Assembly (NCBI GenBank): GCA_934646115.1 | Contig: CAKUEM010000006.1 | Location: 1-60,274, forward strand | Direction: 5' to 3' | Source of the DNA: an uncultured Oscillospiraceae bacterium | Lineage (GTDB): Bacteria > Bacillota > Clostridia > Oscillospirales > JAAYXM01 | Length of the DNA: 60,274 nt | Part shown: piece by piece, positions 32,665 through 42,595 of the stretch | How the letters are laid out: each line of letters starts with the position of its first letter | Numbering within the stretch: position 1 is the stretch's first letter | Translations under genes and position numbers: made by a program | Notes under the pieces: model-generated | Told to the model about the DNA's origin: nothing | What the model saw: only the letters and a program-made list of their open reading frames with translations | Databases searched by the model: none

Positions 32665-35600
32665 ATGAAGAAACGAGTATTGAGTCTGTTCATGGCTCTG
32701 ATGCTCTGCATGACGCTGCTGCCTACGGCGGCGTTTGCAGAGGAATCAAGAGCTGCGGACGGCGAAAGCGCGCCGGACGAGGCGGTCGCCGCCGTTCAGG
32801 CGCAGATCACGGGCGCAGACTGCTTTGAGGCGCTGTTCGGCTGGTTCAACAGGCAGGTTGCGCCGCTGGCGAACGAAAACGAAACTGCAACCATTCACCC
32901 GGATGGTATGGATAAAGATGGTAACATCATAACGGATTTCAGCTTCAGCCGAACGGGCCCCGTCTATAAAGGCAGCTCGGGCGATGCGTCCTTGAGCGGT
33001 CAATACTACATCATTCAAGTGGACTTAACCGTTCAAGGGAATTTGACTGTAGATGGTAAGAAAGACGGCGGTCTGGTTCTTTGCGATGGCGCAACACTGA
33101 CGGTTGAGGGCGCTTTGATACACACGGGCGGCAACGCTTTTTACATTTACGGGCAGACGCTGCAGACGAACAGTCAGGGTACCGGGCAGCTGATTATCAA
33201 AAATTCTTTGGGCAATGGCGCAGCGATTCGCACTACAAGTACATATGCGCCACGCCTTGGTATTTCAAGCGGCAAGTTGACGATTTACGGCGGGAGTTCC
33301 AAGGCTCTTGTGGATCAGGTTTCTCTGTTCAGCACAAAGCCGATTCATAGAGGGATCCTGAACGGTGACTCGGTCTTACCCTCAGAGTGGGACGATAGCG
33401 CGGTAAACGGAACAAAACTTGTCCTTAAGTACTGCAATCATGACGGCGCTACGTACGAGCCCTCCGGCAGTACACAGCATGAAAAGCACTGCGAGGATTG
33501 CGGCTTTGTGGGAAAGCCAAAGAATTGCGGAGACGATGGCATTAACGGCAGCGTGTCGGGCGGCGCCGATGGGCACTATCTGGAATGCGTCTGTGGGAAC
33601 AAGACCGGCTCTCTGCTCCCGCATGAGTTTGTGTCAACGCCGACGCAAAACGGCCGATACCACACCTTCGCATGCGGAGCGTGTGGCTATGAGGATGATG
33701 CTTTCCCGCCGGAATCTCATGTGTGGGGTTACGACGACATTACAGGCAAATACACAGGCATATGCACCGAGTGTGGCTTTGAGCCCGTGGCCGAAGACGG
33801 TTCCGCCAACCTCTATGATTCCGTGGCAAAAGCCTTGGAGGCAGTTGCTAACGCAGGCGGGAACGAGAATTACGTGAAGTTGATCATGAGCGACTATCGG
33901 GACGGCAACACGGAAATCTATGAAACCGTTGTATTCAACCAGCCGGGCAAAACGGTTGAATTGAAGATGAATGGGCATGCCCTGAAAAACGGGGGCGGCG
34001 CAACCTTGGAGGTTGAGGACGGCACGCTGAGAATCACCGGAGATGCCACAATCTATCAGGAAGGCACATTCCCGGATACCTCCGCCTCTGCTGTTGTGGT
34101 TTCGGGCGGCAAGCTGATCTTTGAGAGCGATCTGGTCGCGCATGGCGGCACGGTCGGCAGCGCCATGAATATCATGGCGCAAAAGCCTGCGGTTTATGCC
34201 GATGGCGGCGAACTGGATTTCCGGGGCAACCTGGATCTGCTGGGCGGCCTTGCGATCACAGGAGACGCAACACTGACACAGGGGCTGACCCAAGGCACAT
34301 TCCGGGTGGATGAATCCGTGAAGAGTGCGGATCGGTTATCGGTCAAGGGTTCGAAGAACTACAAACATCTGGGGCTGCTGCTGGCAGATAATCGTGCCTT
34401 TGTTGACAATGCAGACAACAGCCAGTATAGATGTGCAGGCACCGCCTTCACGGCATGGTCGGGCGATGTTACCATCGTGCCGCATGAGCATCAGTGGGAG
34501 CCGGCTAGCAACAGCGGCCATACATGCGAGTGCGGTACATACGAGGGGCATGGTCCATGGGAAGATGGCAAGTGCCAAAAGTGCGGCAGCCCTTGCTTGC
34601 ATACAGCCACCGAGATCCAGCCGCTTCCTGATGGCACGGCGTATTGTCAGGCGTGCGGGCAGTATATGTCCGTGAAGGTCGAGAACGGCGGCACGCTGAC
34701 CTACAGCAAAGACTTTGCGGCGGCAATGTATGCGGCAACGGATGGCACAAAGATCACCCTGCTGGCGGATGTTGAGATTCCAAACAGAACGGGCATTTCC
34801 GGCGATAACACAACGGTTACGCTGGATCTGAACGGGCACAAAATCACGCGCGGATGGCTCGATGTTGGGGATAAAGACACGAACGATACCTATACGTCCT
34901 GCACATTGAAAATCATCGGCAAGGGTGGTTTTGAAGCTCCAGCAAATCAAGGCAATATCTGCGTTGCTCTGAAAGCCACGCTGGATCTGAGCGAGTGGAA
35001 AGGCGGCACGATCTGCGATATCAGTATGCAGGATGATTCAAATTATCCCGCGGCGGAGCGGGAAGCCGGACTTATCGTCGGACCAGAGGCAGGCACCATT
35101 GGCCGCCTGGCGTTCTGGAATAATCAATTAAGCACAATCACAAAGATCAAATTGAGCGGCGGCAGCTATGAGGAGATTTTTGCGCAGAAGCATCAGCCGG
35201 TTAAGCTTGGCGACCTGCTTGCGGAGGGCTATGCATTCCAAAAGTCGGATGAATCGTATGAAGAGTATACCAAAACGCTCCAAGGCGAGTCTGTCTCCCA
35301 TGTCACGGTTGTCCCTTGCACGCACGAGAAGGTAGAAAACGGCGCATGCGCATACTGCGGCAAAACAGGCATCGCGGCAATAGTAGACGGTGCGATATAT
35401 GGCGATGTGGAAGCTGCAATCAGCGCCTGGATGACAAACGGCACGGAATTAACGCTGTATGACAACGCTTCCATTTCCGGCGCAACATGGAATTCCTCCG
35501 GCAAACGCATCCTTAACCTGAACGGCTATGCTCTTATGGATGGCAAGCCTGATCTGAAAGGCGACGTCGATTTGACGATCCGCGACGCAAGCAACAAGGG

Positions 35601-38600
35601 CAGAATCGACAATCTGATGGTTGGTTACGGATCGAAGCTGACGCTGGAGAGCGGCACGATCGCGTCTCTGGATGTGTCGCGCGCGGCGGACGGCGATGTA
35701 AAGCTCCGTGGCGGTCAGGTGAAGCTCACCACCGAGGTTCCCATCTACAAGCTGTTGGAGGAAGGGTGTTATCTGCTAAGCGATGATACCCTCGCAACGC
35801 CGATTTCCCGGTTTGCTACTACCGCCACCTATCGGGTGAAGAACGCCGGCATTCTGGTCGCCGGCACGGCAAAGAGCGGCGAAACCGCGAGTGGCGACTT
35901 TAAATTGCCCACAGAGATCAGACCAACCGTGTTTGTGAATGAGGGCAACATTGCGCACGTGCAGTTCCAGTGGTACCTGGTGAAGGATGACGGTCAGGTG
36001 GCGCAGCTGATCAAGAGCAGTGATTTGGAGCCGTGGGGCGATCCGCTCGCGGTTGTCTATGATCCTAATTACACATATGGCACAGAATTCGCAAACGAGG
36101 GCTGGAAAGACTTAGGCGTTGGCGAAACCTATCACATCATGGGCATGGTGACGGGAAAAGACGAAAACGGCAACAGCCTGTGGCATACGGCGCTGACGGG
36201 CTACACGATGACGATTACGTCGGCAAGTCTGGACAGCGAGAAAACGGCGATCATGCAGAAGGCGGGCACGGGCAATACCGGAAGACCGGCAGACAATCGC
36301 CTTGTGGTTACTCCGAATGTGCACGGCTTTGACAATGTAACCTATCAATTTGATGTGACCTACAATGGCATCCGTTTGGAATTGGATAAGGATTACTCGA
36401 TCAAAGAGAACAGCAATGTGGCGCAGGATGCCGGAGAGCATGAGCTGACCATTGTCGGCAAGGGGAATTATACGGGCGAAAAGAGCGTCAAATGGACGAT
36501 CGAGCCGTATGAGCTGTCCGCGGAAAAGCATATCCCTGCGCAGATCAATAAGGAATACGACGGTACGGCGGCAGCGGATGAAAACATAAATGGCATACCG
36601 AGTTTAGGCATTTTTGAAATTGATTCGAATAACAGCCGAAACCCCAGTCTGTCGGGCGTGAAGCAAATCAATCTGCACGACAACGTGAATAAAACGAATT
36701 TGCATTTTGACTCTGCGGAAGCGGGGGACAGAACATTCTACTTTACATTAACGCTGGATCATATGAAAAACTTCGTCTTTGCGGGAGGCGCAAAGTCGGC
36801 AGATTTTGCGCTCAGCCGCAAAGAATCTACCGATCCGGCGGTTTCGATCACGCAGATGACAGTCGCTGCCCCCGCGTCCCAAGAGCTGCAAGTTGTCAAC
36901 AATCTTGCGGACAGCTATACGATCGATTTGCCCGCGCTGCCCGCGTTACCGAGCGAAAAGATGGAATACGGCGAGGTATCCTATGCAATCGGCAGCGTGG
37001 ATCTCGGCAGCTATTATGACGCAGAGAAGGGCGAGGCAAAGATCGAAAACGGCAAGCTGATTCTGCCGATTCAGGTTGTGCCTGCGGAGATAGAGGGCAG
37101 CATCGGCACGGTTACCGTGACAGCAAGCTCCACGAACGTGAAAGATATTCCTTTAACGATCCGTGTTTCCGCGATCAACAAGCGCGCTCCGATCCTTTCT
37201 GGCGAGCTGAGTTTAAGCAAGCCCGAGCTGTCTTACGGCGAGAAGCTCTCCGCGATCTCAATTTCCGGCACGATGACAGACCCGACCGACAGCGCAAAAA
37301 CGGTTGCGGGCAAGTTTGAGTGGGTCTCGCCGGATGAAACGATGAATCAAGTGGGCGATTATCAAGCCAAGTGGAAGTTTGTGCCTGAGGATGCCGATAC
37401 CTATGCAGAAGCGACCGGCGAGGCGACTATCACGGTTCACAAAGCCGCGCTCACCGGCGCGCCGAAATATACGATGATCACCACGAGCGGCAAAAAGCTC
37501 TCTGACGCGGCGCTCGCGGTCAACGACAGCTGGCCCGCCGGCAGGGTGATCTGGGTGGACAAGGAGGGCGTTGCGCTGCCTGAAGACACCGAGGTCAAGG
37601 CAAATACCGCCTACACATGGAAGTTCATCCCCGCCGAAGCGGAGAATTACAACGAGCTGTCCGACAGCGTGATCCTCTACTCCGCCAGCACCGGCGGCGG
37701 TCACTACGGTTCTACGACCACCAGAACGGAAACGGTCAAAAATCCTGACGGTTCTATCACCAAGACGGAGACCCGGACCGACGGCACGGTGATCAAGACC
37801 ACAACCCGCACGGACGGCAGCGTCAGTAAGACCGAGAGCAAGACCACTGCGAAGCCGGACGGCTCGACGGTGAAGACCGTAACCGAGACGAACACCAACC
37901 CGGACGGCAGCAGCTCCATCAGCAGAACCGAAACTACGACCGACGCAAACGGCGTAACCACGACCAGAAAAACGACGACGATCACCGCGTCGGACGGTTC
38001 TACCAACACGACCACCACGATCACCGATAAGAACGGTAGCAGAACCGAGACCGTGGTCAAGATCAGCGAGAAGGCCGCTGAGGACGCGAAGAAGAGCGGC
38101 GAAGCGGTCAAGATTCCTGCCGAGGTCAAGGCTGGCGAGAACAGCAGCAGCGCCTCGTCCGTGAAGATCGAGCTGCCGAATGGCGCGGGCAAGACGAAGA
38201 TCGAGATCCCGGTCAAGGACGTCAATTCCGGCACAGTGGCGGTTATCGTCCATGAAGACGGCACGGAGGAGATCGTAAAGGATTCCAATCCGACCAAGGA
38301 CGGCGTGCAGCTGACCGTAGACGGCAGCGCGACCATTAAGGTCATCGATAACTCCAAGAACTTCCGCGATACGCGCGACCATTGGAGCCGCGACGATGTC
38401 AACTTTGTTGCCTCCCGCGAAATCTTCAACGGTGTGGGCAACAACCTCTTCGGCGTTGGTCAGCTGATGACGCGCGGCATGGTCAATACCGTGCTGGCGC
38501 GCCTTGCGGGCGTTGATACGACGCCGAAAAACGATCAGAAGTGGTATGAGGTCGGCAACGAATGGGCGAAGACCAACGGCATCTCGGACGGCACGAACCC

Positions 38601-38847
38601 AGAGGCGAGCGTGACGCGTGAGCAGCTCGCAACGCTGCTCTATCGCTTTGCCGGCGCGCCGAAGGTAAACGGCAGCCTGCAATTTAACGATGCGAATCAG
38701 GTCAGCGAGTATGCGCAGGATGCGCTCCTTTGGGCGACGCAGAACGGCATCATGAACGGCGTGGGCAATAAGTGCATCGCGCCGAGCGCGGATGCCCAGC
38801 GCGCGCAGGTCGCCGCCATGATGGCAAGATACCTCAAGAACCAGTAA
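32665..38847 (+). CDS. Giant SLH-anchored, Cys-motif-rich surface protein
   Basis: 2060 residues. Signal peptide 1-25 (MALMLCMTLLPTAAFA|EE). Most of the protein consists of beta-rich stretches such as VELKMNGHALKNGGGATLEV and TLDLNGHKITRGWLDV, likely right-handed beta-helix or solenoid repeats. CxxC knuckles recur: CEDCGF near 275, CTECGF near 367, CECG near 620, CQKCG near 637, CQACG near 662, CAYCG near 896. A YDGT domain lies near 1298, then a Thr/Lys-rich low-complexity region (1680-1800). Three SLH domains end the protein (about 1900-2060), which bind secondary cell-wall polymer. No catalytic motif seen; adhesion or polymer binding is a guess. Strong AAAGGAGG lies 10-12 bases before the ATG. 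Confidence 0.88.
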   Translation: MKKRVLSLFMALMLCMTLLPTAAFAEESRAADGESAPDEAVAAVQAQITGADCFEALFGWFNRQVAPLANENETATIHPDGMDKDGNIITDFSFSRTGPVYKGSSGDASLSGQYYIIQVDLTVQGNLTVDGKKDGGLVLCDGATLTVEGALIHTGGNAFYIYGQTLQTNSQGTGQLIIKNSLGNGAAIRTTSTYAPRLGISSGKLTIYGGSSKALVDQVSLFSTKPIHRGILNGDSVLPSEWDDSAVNGTKLVLKYCNHDGATYEPSGSTQHEKHCEDCGFVGKPKNCGDDGINGSVSGGADGHYLECVCGNKTGSLLPHEFVSTPTQNGRYHTFACGACGYEDDAFPPESHVWGYDDITGKYTGICTECGFEPVAEDGSANLYDSVAKALEAVANAGGNENYVKLIMSDYRDGNTEIYETVVFNQPGKTVELKMNGHALKNGGGATLEVEDGTLRITGDATIYQEGTFPDTSASAVVVSGGKLIFESDLVAHGGTVGSAMNIMAQKPAVYADGGELDFRGNLDLLGGLAITGDATLTQGLTQGTFRVDESVKSADRLSVKGSKNYKHLGLLLADNRAFVDNADNSQYRCAGTAFTAWSGDVTIVPHEHQWEPASNSGHTCECGTYEGHGPWEDGKCQKCGSPCLHTATEIQPLPDGTAYCQACGQYMSVKVENGGTLTYSKDFAAAMYAATDGTKITLLADVEIPNRTGISGDNTTVTLDLNGHKITRGWLDVGDKDTNDTYTSCTLKIIGKGGFEAPANQGNICVALKATLDLSEWKGGTICDISMQDDSNYPAAEREAGLIVGPEAGTIGRLAFWNNQLSTITKIKLSGGSYEEIFAQKHQPVKLGDLLAEGYAFQKSDESYEEYTKTLQGESVSHVTVVPCTHEKVENGACAYCGKTGIAAIVDGAIYGDVEAAISAWMTNGTELTLYDNASISGATWNSSGKRILNLNGYALMDGKPDLKGDVDLTIRDASNKGRIDNLMVGYGSKLTLESGTIASLDVSRAADGDVKLRGGQVKLTTEVPIYKLLEEGCYLLSDDTLATPISRFATTATYRVKNAGILVAGTAKSGETASGDFKLPTEIRPTVFVNEGNIAHVQFQWYLVKDDGQVAQLIKSSDLEPWGDPLAVVYDPNYTYGTEFANEGWKDLGVGETYHIMGMVTGKDENGNSLWHTALTGYTMTITSASLDSEKTAIMQKAGTGNTGRPADNRLVVTPNVHGFDNVTYQFDVTYNGIRLELDKDYSIKENSNVAQDAGEHELTIVGKGNYTGEKSVKWTIEPYELSAEKHIPAQINKEYDGTAAADENINGIPSLGIFEIDSNNSRNPSLSGVKQINLHDNVNKTNLHFDSAEAGDRTFYFTLTLDHMKNFVFAGGAKSADFALSRKESTDPAVSITQMTVAAPASQELQVVNNLADSYTIDLPALPALPSEKMEYGEVSYAIGSVDLGSYYDAEKGEAKIENGKLILPIQVVPAEIEGSIGTVTVTASSTNVKDIPLTIRVSAINKRAPILSGELSLSKPELSYGEKLSAISISGTMTDPTDSAKTVAGKFEWVSPDETMNQVGDYQAKWKFVPEDADTYAEATGEATITVHKAALTGAPKYTMITTSGKKLSDAALAVNDSWPAGRVIWVDKEGVALPEDTEVKANTAYTWKFIPAEAENYNELSDSVILYSASTGGGHYGSTTTRTETVKNPDGSITKTETRTDGTVIKTTTRTDGSVSKTESKTTAKPDGSTVKTVTETNTNPDGSSSISRTETTTDANGVTTTRKTTTITASDGSTNTTTTITDKNGSRTETVVKISEKAAEDAKKSGEAVKIPAEVKAGENSSSASSVKIELPNGAGKTKIEIPVKDVNSGTVAVIVHEDGTEEIVKDSNPTKDGVQLTVDGSATIKVIDNSKNFRDTRDHWSRDDVNFVASREIFNGVGNNLFGVGQLMTRGMVNTVLARLAGVDTTPKNDQKWYEVGNEWAKTNGISDGTNPEASVTREQLATLLYRFAGAPKVNGSLQFNDANQVSEYAQDALLWATQNGIMNGVGNKCIAPSADAQRAQVAAMMARYLKNQ

Positions 38848-38900
38848 GCAGGGATCCCCTGAGAAGCGGCAGGATCGCATTCATCACTGCCGTAAGCAGC

Positions 38901-38940
38901 AAAAAACCGAAAGCGGCACTTTATTCGAGTGCCGCTTTCG
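38901..38940. terminator. Terminator after the SLH gene
   Basis: Perfect 13-bp stem (38908-38920 with 38928-38940), 7-base loop. The A6 on the left makes it strongest on the minus strand; on plus it is followed by TCTATT. It is 60 bases after the stop codon. Confidence 0.75.
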
Positions 38941-39142
38941 TCTATTCCTGTTGGGGCTTCCCTTCTGCACCAGCCGAGGCTTGCCTTTCTCCCGCGTGAT
39001 TTTCCCATTCTCGCGCCGCTTTCCTGCGCCCTGGCAGTCATCCTATTGCCCTGATTGCCTCTTTTTTATTCACTGACAGCGGCGAATGAGAACACAAGAA
39101 CAAATCCGCCATCACTTCTACAGACCGCTGAAACAACAAAAA

Positions 39143-39173
39143 AGCCAGACAAACCATATCGGTTCGTCTGGCT
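39143..39173 (-). terminator. Second terminator downstream of the tRNA pair
   Basis: AGCCAGAC with GTCTGGCT plus inner pairs, followed on the minus strand by TTTTTTGTTGTTT. Confidence 0.65.
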
Positions 39174-39293
39174 CTATTTTGTAATAAGCTGACAGTGTCG
39201 ATACGCATCCGTTTTATCCCAAACCGAAGCCCAGTGCAGCGGGTTCGGTTTGGAGAAAAGGAGCAAGGGAGCGGGCGGATGACGTTCTTTGAT

Positions 39294-39333
39294 AAAAAAG
39301 AATGTCGGAGCAAAGCGAACTTTGCTCCGACAT
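39294..39333 (-). terminator. Terminator of the tRNA-Thr/tRNA-Tyr unit
   Basis: Perfect 14-bp stem (39302-39315 with 39320-39333), loop of 4, then TTCTTTTTT on the minus strand. Its first base is the last base of tRNA-Tyr. Confidence 0.92.
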
Positions 39334-39417
39334 GGTGGGGGAAGGTGGATTCGAACCACCGAAGGCAAAGCCAACAGATTTACAGTCTGCCCCCTTTGGC
39401 CACTCGGGAATTCCCCC
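39333..39417 (-). tRNA. tRNA-Tyr (anticodon GTA)
   Basis: 85 bases, with the long variable arm of a class II tRNA. Acceptor GGGGGAA pairs with TTCCCCC, followed by ACCA; anticodon loop CTGTAAA gives GTA; T-loop TTCGAAT. Confidence 0.96.
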
Positions 39418-39446
39418 ATGCAAGCTCTCATGGTAAAGCTGAAAAT

Positions 39447-39522
39447 TGGAGCTGGTAAAAGGACTTGAACCTTCAACCTGCTGATTACAAATCAGCTGCT
39501 CTGCCAATTGAGCTATACCAGC
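39447..39522 (-). tRNA. tRNA-Thr (anticodon TGT)
   Basis: 76 bases. Acceptor GCTGGTA pairs with TACCAGC, then TCCA; anticodon stem GCTGA/TCAGC with loop TTTGTAA gives TGT; T-loop TTCAAGT. First tRNA of a two-gene unit with tRNA-Tyr 29 bases downstream. Confidence 0.96.
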
Positions 39523-39543
39523 ACTTTTCAAAGAGCGTATTCT

Positions 39544-39572
39544 ATAATATCAGGTTTTCACCCGCTTGTCAA
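39544..39572 (-). promoter_or_regulatory. Promoter of the tRNA-Thr/tRNA-Tyr unit
   Basis: Minus strand TTGACA (39567-39572), 17 bases, TATTAT (39544-39549), 21 bases before tRNA-Thr. Confidence 0.85.
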
Positions 39573-39609
39573 CAGCTTTTTGCGGATTTTAAAAAAAAGA
39601 TTTTTCGCC

Positions 39610-40302
39610 CTATAAATGCTCGGAAAGGCGCTTGCCCACCGCCTGCAGCACGCTCAGGAGCGACTGCAAAAGTTCCGGATGCTCCTGCTGCAAAAAATCC
39701 TGCGAGATTTCGGGAAGCGCGGTCGGCTCTGCCTCCGCCCCGTCCAGCCCGACCTCTAAGAGCGCATTGCGCAAGCGCATCTCACACAGGCGCATCTCTG
39801 CGTCTGCAAGCTCGCTCCACGCCGTTTCCGGCACGGAGAAAAAGCTGTCCTGCTGCGTTCCATTCGCGCTGTAAATCAGGCGAAACACTTTATAAAGCGC
39901 GGTATCGAGATACATCGCCGTTTCGCTAACAAGCTTTTTATTCTTCGATTTCCCAAGAATGTCAAACACCAGCCCGCAAGAGTTAACCAGCAGCTTTTTA
40001 TTGAGCAGCGCAAGCATGCTGCCTCCGCGCAGAACGTTCCCCTTCTCCTCGCTGACGTCCGGCACCACATCCGCCTGGAATGTATAATCATCGCGCGACA
40101 TTGTGCGCCCAAAAAGAAAATCCGTCGTCACATGGTAAAAATCCGCCGCGCGCGCAACAAAATTCAAGCCCGGCTCGCGCACGCCGTTTTCATAGTGGGA
40201 CAAAACCGCCTGTGAAACACCAAGCTCTGCCGCCGCCGCGCGCTGGCTAAGCTTACGCTCTTTGCGCAAAAGTGATAACGTGCGCGGAAAATTGGTATTC
40301 AT
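39610..40302 (-). CDS. XRE-family helix-turn-helix regulator
   Basis: 230 residues. The N-terminal 65 residues form a Cro/CI-type helix-turn-helix (LSQRAAAAELGVSQAVLSHY, with YENGVREPGLN after it). The remaining 165 residues are mostly helical with no recognised domain and may serve in dimerisation or ligand sensing. GGGGGG lies before the ATG. The gene has its own near-perfect promoter and faces away from pduL. Direct repeats of TACAAAA around the promoter could be its own binding site. Confidence 0.9.
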   Translation of the reverse strand: MNTNFPRTLSLLRKERKLSQRAAAAELGVSQAVLSHYENGVREPGLNFVARAADFYHVTTDFLFGRTMSRDDYTFQADVVPDVSEEKGNVLRGGSMLALLNKKLLVNSCGLVFDILGKSKNKKLVSETAMYLDTALYKVFRLIYSANGTQQDSFFSVPETAWSELADAEMRLCEMRLRNALLEVGLDGAEAEPTALPEISQDFLQQEHPELLQSLLSVLQAVGKRLSEHL

Positions 40303-40344
40303 ACCCCATCTGCCCCCCTCGTTGTTTTAAAACACAGTAGGTAT

Positions 40345-40373
40345 ATTATACAAAACTTAATACAAAATGTAAA
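40345..40373 (-). promoter_or_regulatory. Promoter of the XRE gene
   Basis: Minus strand TTTACA (40368-40373), 17 bases, TATAAT (40345-40350). On the plus strand TACAAAA occurs twice (40350-40356 and 40361-40367) within the spacer, an operator-like arrangement. Confidence 0.85.
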
Positions 40374-40499
40374 GGATTTTTTACATTTTCTTTGAAACTA
40401 TAAAAAACCTGCAAAATTCAGTAAAAATAAGCACCAAACCGCTTGCGTTTTCAACACAAAATATGTAAAATAAAAAAGAATAAAACAATAAGGAAGGCA

Positions 40500-41096
40500 G
40501 TGAACAATAAAACCATGGAACAGTTAGAGGTTTTGATCGAGACGTCCGCACGGCATGTGCATGTCACAAAGGCAGACTTAGAAACATTATTTGGTCCGGG
40601 CGCCGTGCTTCATCGCAAGAAGGATCTTTCGCAGCCGGGTCAGTTTGCATGCGAAGAGCGTGTGCGCATCGAGGGCCCGAAGCGCGCGCTTGACGGCGTT
40701 TCGATTTTAGGACCGGAGCGCAGCGCCACGCAGGTTGAGCTTTCGATGAGTGATGCTCGCTCTATCGGCATTGCAGCGCCGATCCGCGAGAGCGGCGATG
40801 TGGCGGGCAGCGCCCCGCTCAAGATTGTCGGTCCGGCAGGCTCTGTTGAGATCTCCGAGGGCGGCATCGTTGCGAAGCGTCACATTCATTTGACCCCGGC
40901 GGATGCGGAAAAATACGGACTTTCGGATAAAGAGATCGTTCGCGTTGCCGTGGAAGGCGGCGAGCGCGCGCTCATCTTTGATGAGGTCGTCGTTCGCGTG
41001 AGCGATAAGTTTGCGGCTGCGATGCATGTCGATACGGATGAGTCCAATGCGGCTGGTCTGTCCGGCACAGTGTATGGCATCGTTTCGAAGAAATAA
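40500..41096 (+). CDS. pduL: PduL-type phosphate acyltransferase
   Basis: 198 residues from GTG. Two beta-barrel halves, each with a metal-binding His motif: SARHVHVTKAD near residue 17 and AKRHIHLTPADA near 125. PduL transfers an acyl group between CoA and phosphate, and in clostridia without Pta it gives acetyl phosphate for ATP and acetate formation, which would follow from the acetyl-CoA made by NifJ. No microcompartment genes are nearby. Start: AAGGAAGG sits just before the GTG at 40500; an ATG at 40515 is the alternative. Confidence 0.93.
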   Translation: MNNKTMEQLEVLIETSARHVHVTKADLETLFGPGAVLHRKKDLSQPGQFACEERVRIEGPKRALDGVSILGPERSATQVELSMSDARSIGIAAPIRESGDVAGSAPLKIVGPAGSVEISEGGIVAKRHIHLTPADAEKYGLSDKEIVRVAVEGGERALIFDEVVVRVSDKFAAAMHVDTDESNAAGLSGTVYGIVSKK

Positions 41097-41111
41097 CGAA
41101 ACGTTCGCAAA

Positions 41112-41153
41112 AGAGCTTATCCCAGGCTGACGCTTGAGATAAGCTCTTTTTTT
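41112..41153. terminator. Terminator between pduL and gdhA
   Basis: 10-bp stem AGAGCTTATC with GATAAGCTCT, 16-base loop, then T7 on plus; it lies between convergent genes. Confidence 0.9.
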
Positions 41154-41169
41154 GCCGCTGTGCAGGGAA

Positions 41170-42519
41170 TCAATAAGAGATGCCGTGCGCGATCATTGCA
41201 TCTGCAACCTTTAAGAATCCGGCGATATTCGCGCCAAACATCAGGTTTCCGGGCTTGCCATACTCACGCGCGGCGTTGGCGGAGCGATAGTAAATATTCA
41301 TCATGATATGCTTGAGGCGGTTGTCTACCTTCTCAAACTCCCAGGTATAGCGCATGCTGTTTTGTGCCATTTCAAGCGCACTGGTCGCCACGCCGCCCGC
41401 ATTTGCCGCCTTAGCCGGGCCGTACAGCACGCCATGCTCTAAAAACAGCGCGATCGCGTCCGGCGTGGACGGCATGTTCGCCCCCTCCGCCACGCAGCGG
41501 CAGCCGTTTTGGATCAAAAGCTTTGCGCTCGCCGCGTCCAGCTCGTTCTGCGTGGCGCAGGGCAGCGCAATATCGCACGGGATCGACCAGATGCCGCGGC
41601 AGCCCTCAGTGTATACCGAGCCGGGCACGCGCGCCTCATATTCCTTGATGCGCCCGCGCTCTTTCTCTTTAATATCGCGCACCACGTCAAGGCGCAGCCC
41701 GTTCGGATCATAGATATACCCTGTCGAATCGCTCATAGCAACGACCTTTGCGCCCAGCTGATTCGCCTTTTCATGCGCAAAAATCGCCACGTTGCCCGAG
41801 CCTGAGATCACCACGGTTTTCCCGTCGAACGACGTGCCCACGTCGCGCAGCATCTCCTCAGTGAAATAGCAAAGCCCATAGCCGGTCGCCTCCGGGCGCA
41901 CCCGCGAGCCGCCGTAGGTATAATCCTTTCCGGTCAACGCGCCGGTAAATTCATTCTTCAGGCGCTTATATTGCCCATACAGATAGCCGATCTCGCGGCC
42001 GCCCACGCCGATATCGCCGGCAGGTACGTCAGTATCCGCGCCGATATGCTTGGAAAGCTCGGTCATAAAGCTCTGGCAAAAGCGCATGATCTCAAAATCA
42101 GAGCGCCCCTTCGGGTCAAAATCCGCGCCGCCCTTCCCTCCGCCGATCGGCAGCCCGGTCAGCGAGTTTTTAAAGATCTGCTCAAAGCCCAAAAACTTGA
42201 TGATCGACGCATTGACCGACGGATGGAACCGCAGCCCGCCCTTATACGGCCCGATCGCCGAATTAAACTGCACGCGAAACCCGCGGTTTACATGCACATG
42301 ACCCGCGTCATCCACCCAGGAAACGCGAAACGAGATCGAGCGCTCCGGCTCAACCAGCCGGTCAATCACGCCCAGCTCGATCAGCTCCGGGCGCCGCTCT
42401 ACCACCGGCGTCAGCGAATCGAGCACCTCGCCCACCGCCTGATGAAATTCCGGCTCAGATGGGTTTCTGCGCACCACGGTTTCAAACACTTTTGCAAGAT
42501 ACTTGTTTTTAAAATTCAT
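41170..42519 (-). CDS. gdhA: Glutamate dehydrogenase (NADP-type hexameric)
   Basis: 449 residues, the usual length. The active-site region GLPIGGGKGGADFDPKG, the substrate Lys in YKGGLRFHPSVN, and the Rossmann start VVISGSGNVAIFAHEKA are seen. It makes glutamate from 2-oxoglutarate and ammonium with NAD(P)H. GGGAG lies 9 bases before the ATG at 42519. The gene is alone, with a consensus promoter overlapped by a perfect palindrome, suggesting tight regulation, probably by nitrogen state. Confidence 0.98.
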   Translation of the reverse strand: MNFKNKYLAKVFETVVRRNPSEPEFHQAVGEVLDSLTPVVERRPELIELGVIDRLVEPERSISFRVSWVDDAGHVHVNRGFRVQFNSAIGPYKGGLRFHPSVNASIIKFLGFEQIFKNSLTGLPIGGGKGGADFDPKGRSDFEIMRFCQSFMTELSKHIGADTDVPAGDIGVGGREIGYLYGQYKRLKNEFTGALTGKDYTYGGSRVRPEATGYGLCYFTEEMLRDVGTSFDGKTVVISGSGNVAIFAHEKANQLGAKVVAMSDSTGYIYDPNGLRLDVVRDIKEKERGRIKEYEARVPGSVYTEGCRGIWSIPCDIALPCATQNELDAASAKLLIQNGCRCVAEGANMPSTPDAIALFLEHGVLYGPAKAANAGGVATSALEMAQNSMRYTWEFEKVDNRLKHIMMNIYYRSANAAREYGKPGNLMFGANIAGFLKVADAMIAHGISY

Positions 42520-42575
42520 TTCACAGCGCTCCCAACTCGAATTTATTGTTAATTTTGCAAGATTTAATTTTCATG

Positions 42576-42595
42576 ATTTCATTATAGAATGAAAT
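42576..42595. promoter_or_regulatory. Perfect palindrome over the gdhA -10 box
   Basis: ATTTCATT (42576-42583) and AATGAAAT (42588-42595) with a 4-base centre; it includes the -10 box, so a bound protein would block transcription. Confidence 0.6.
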
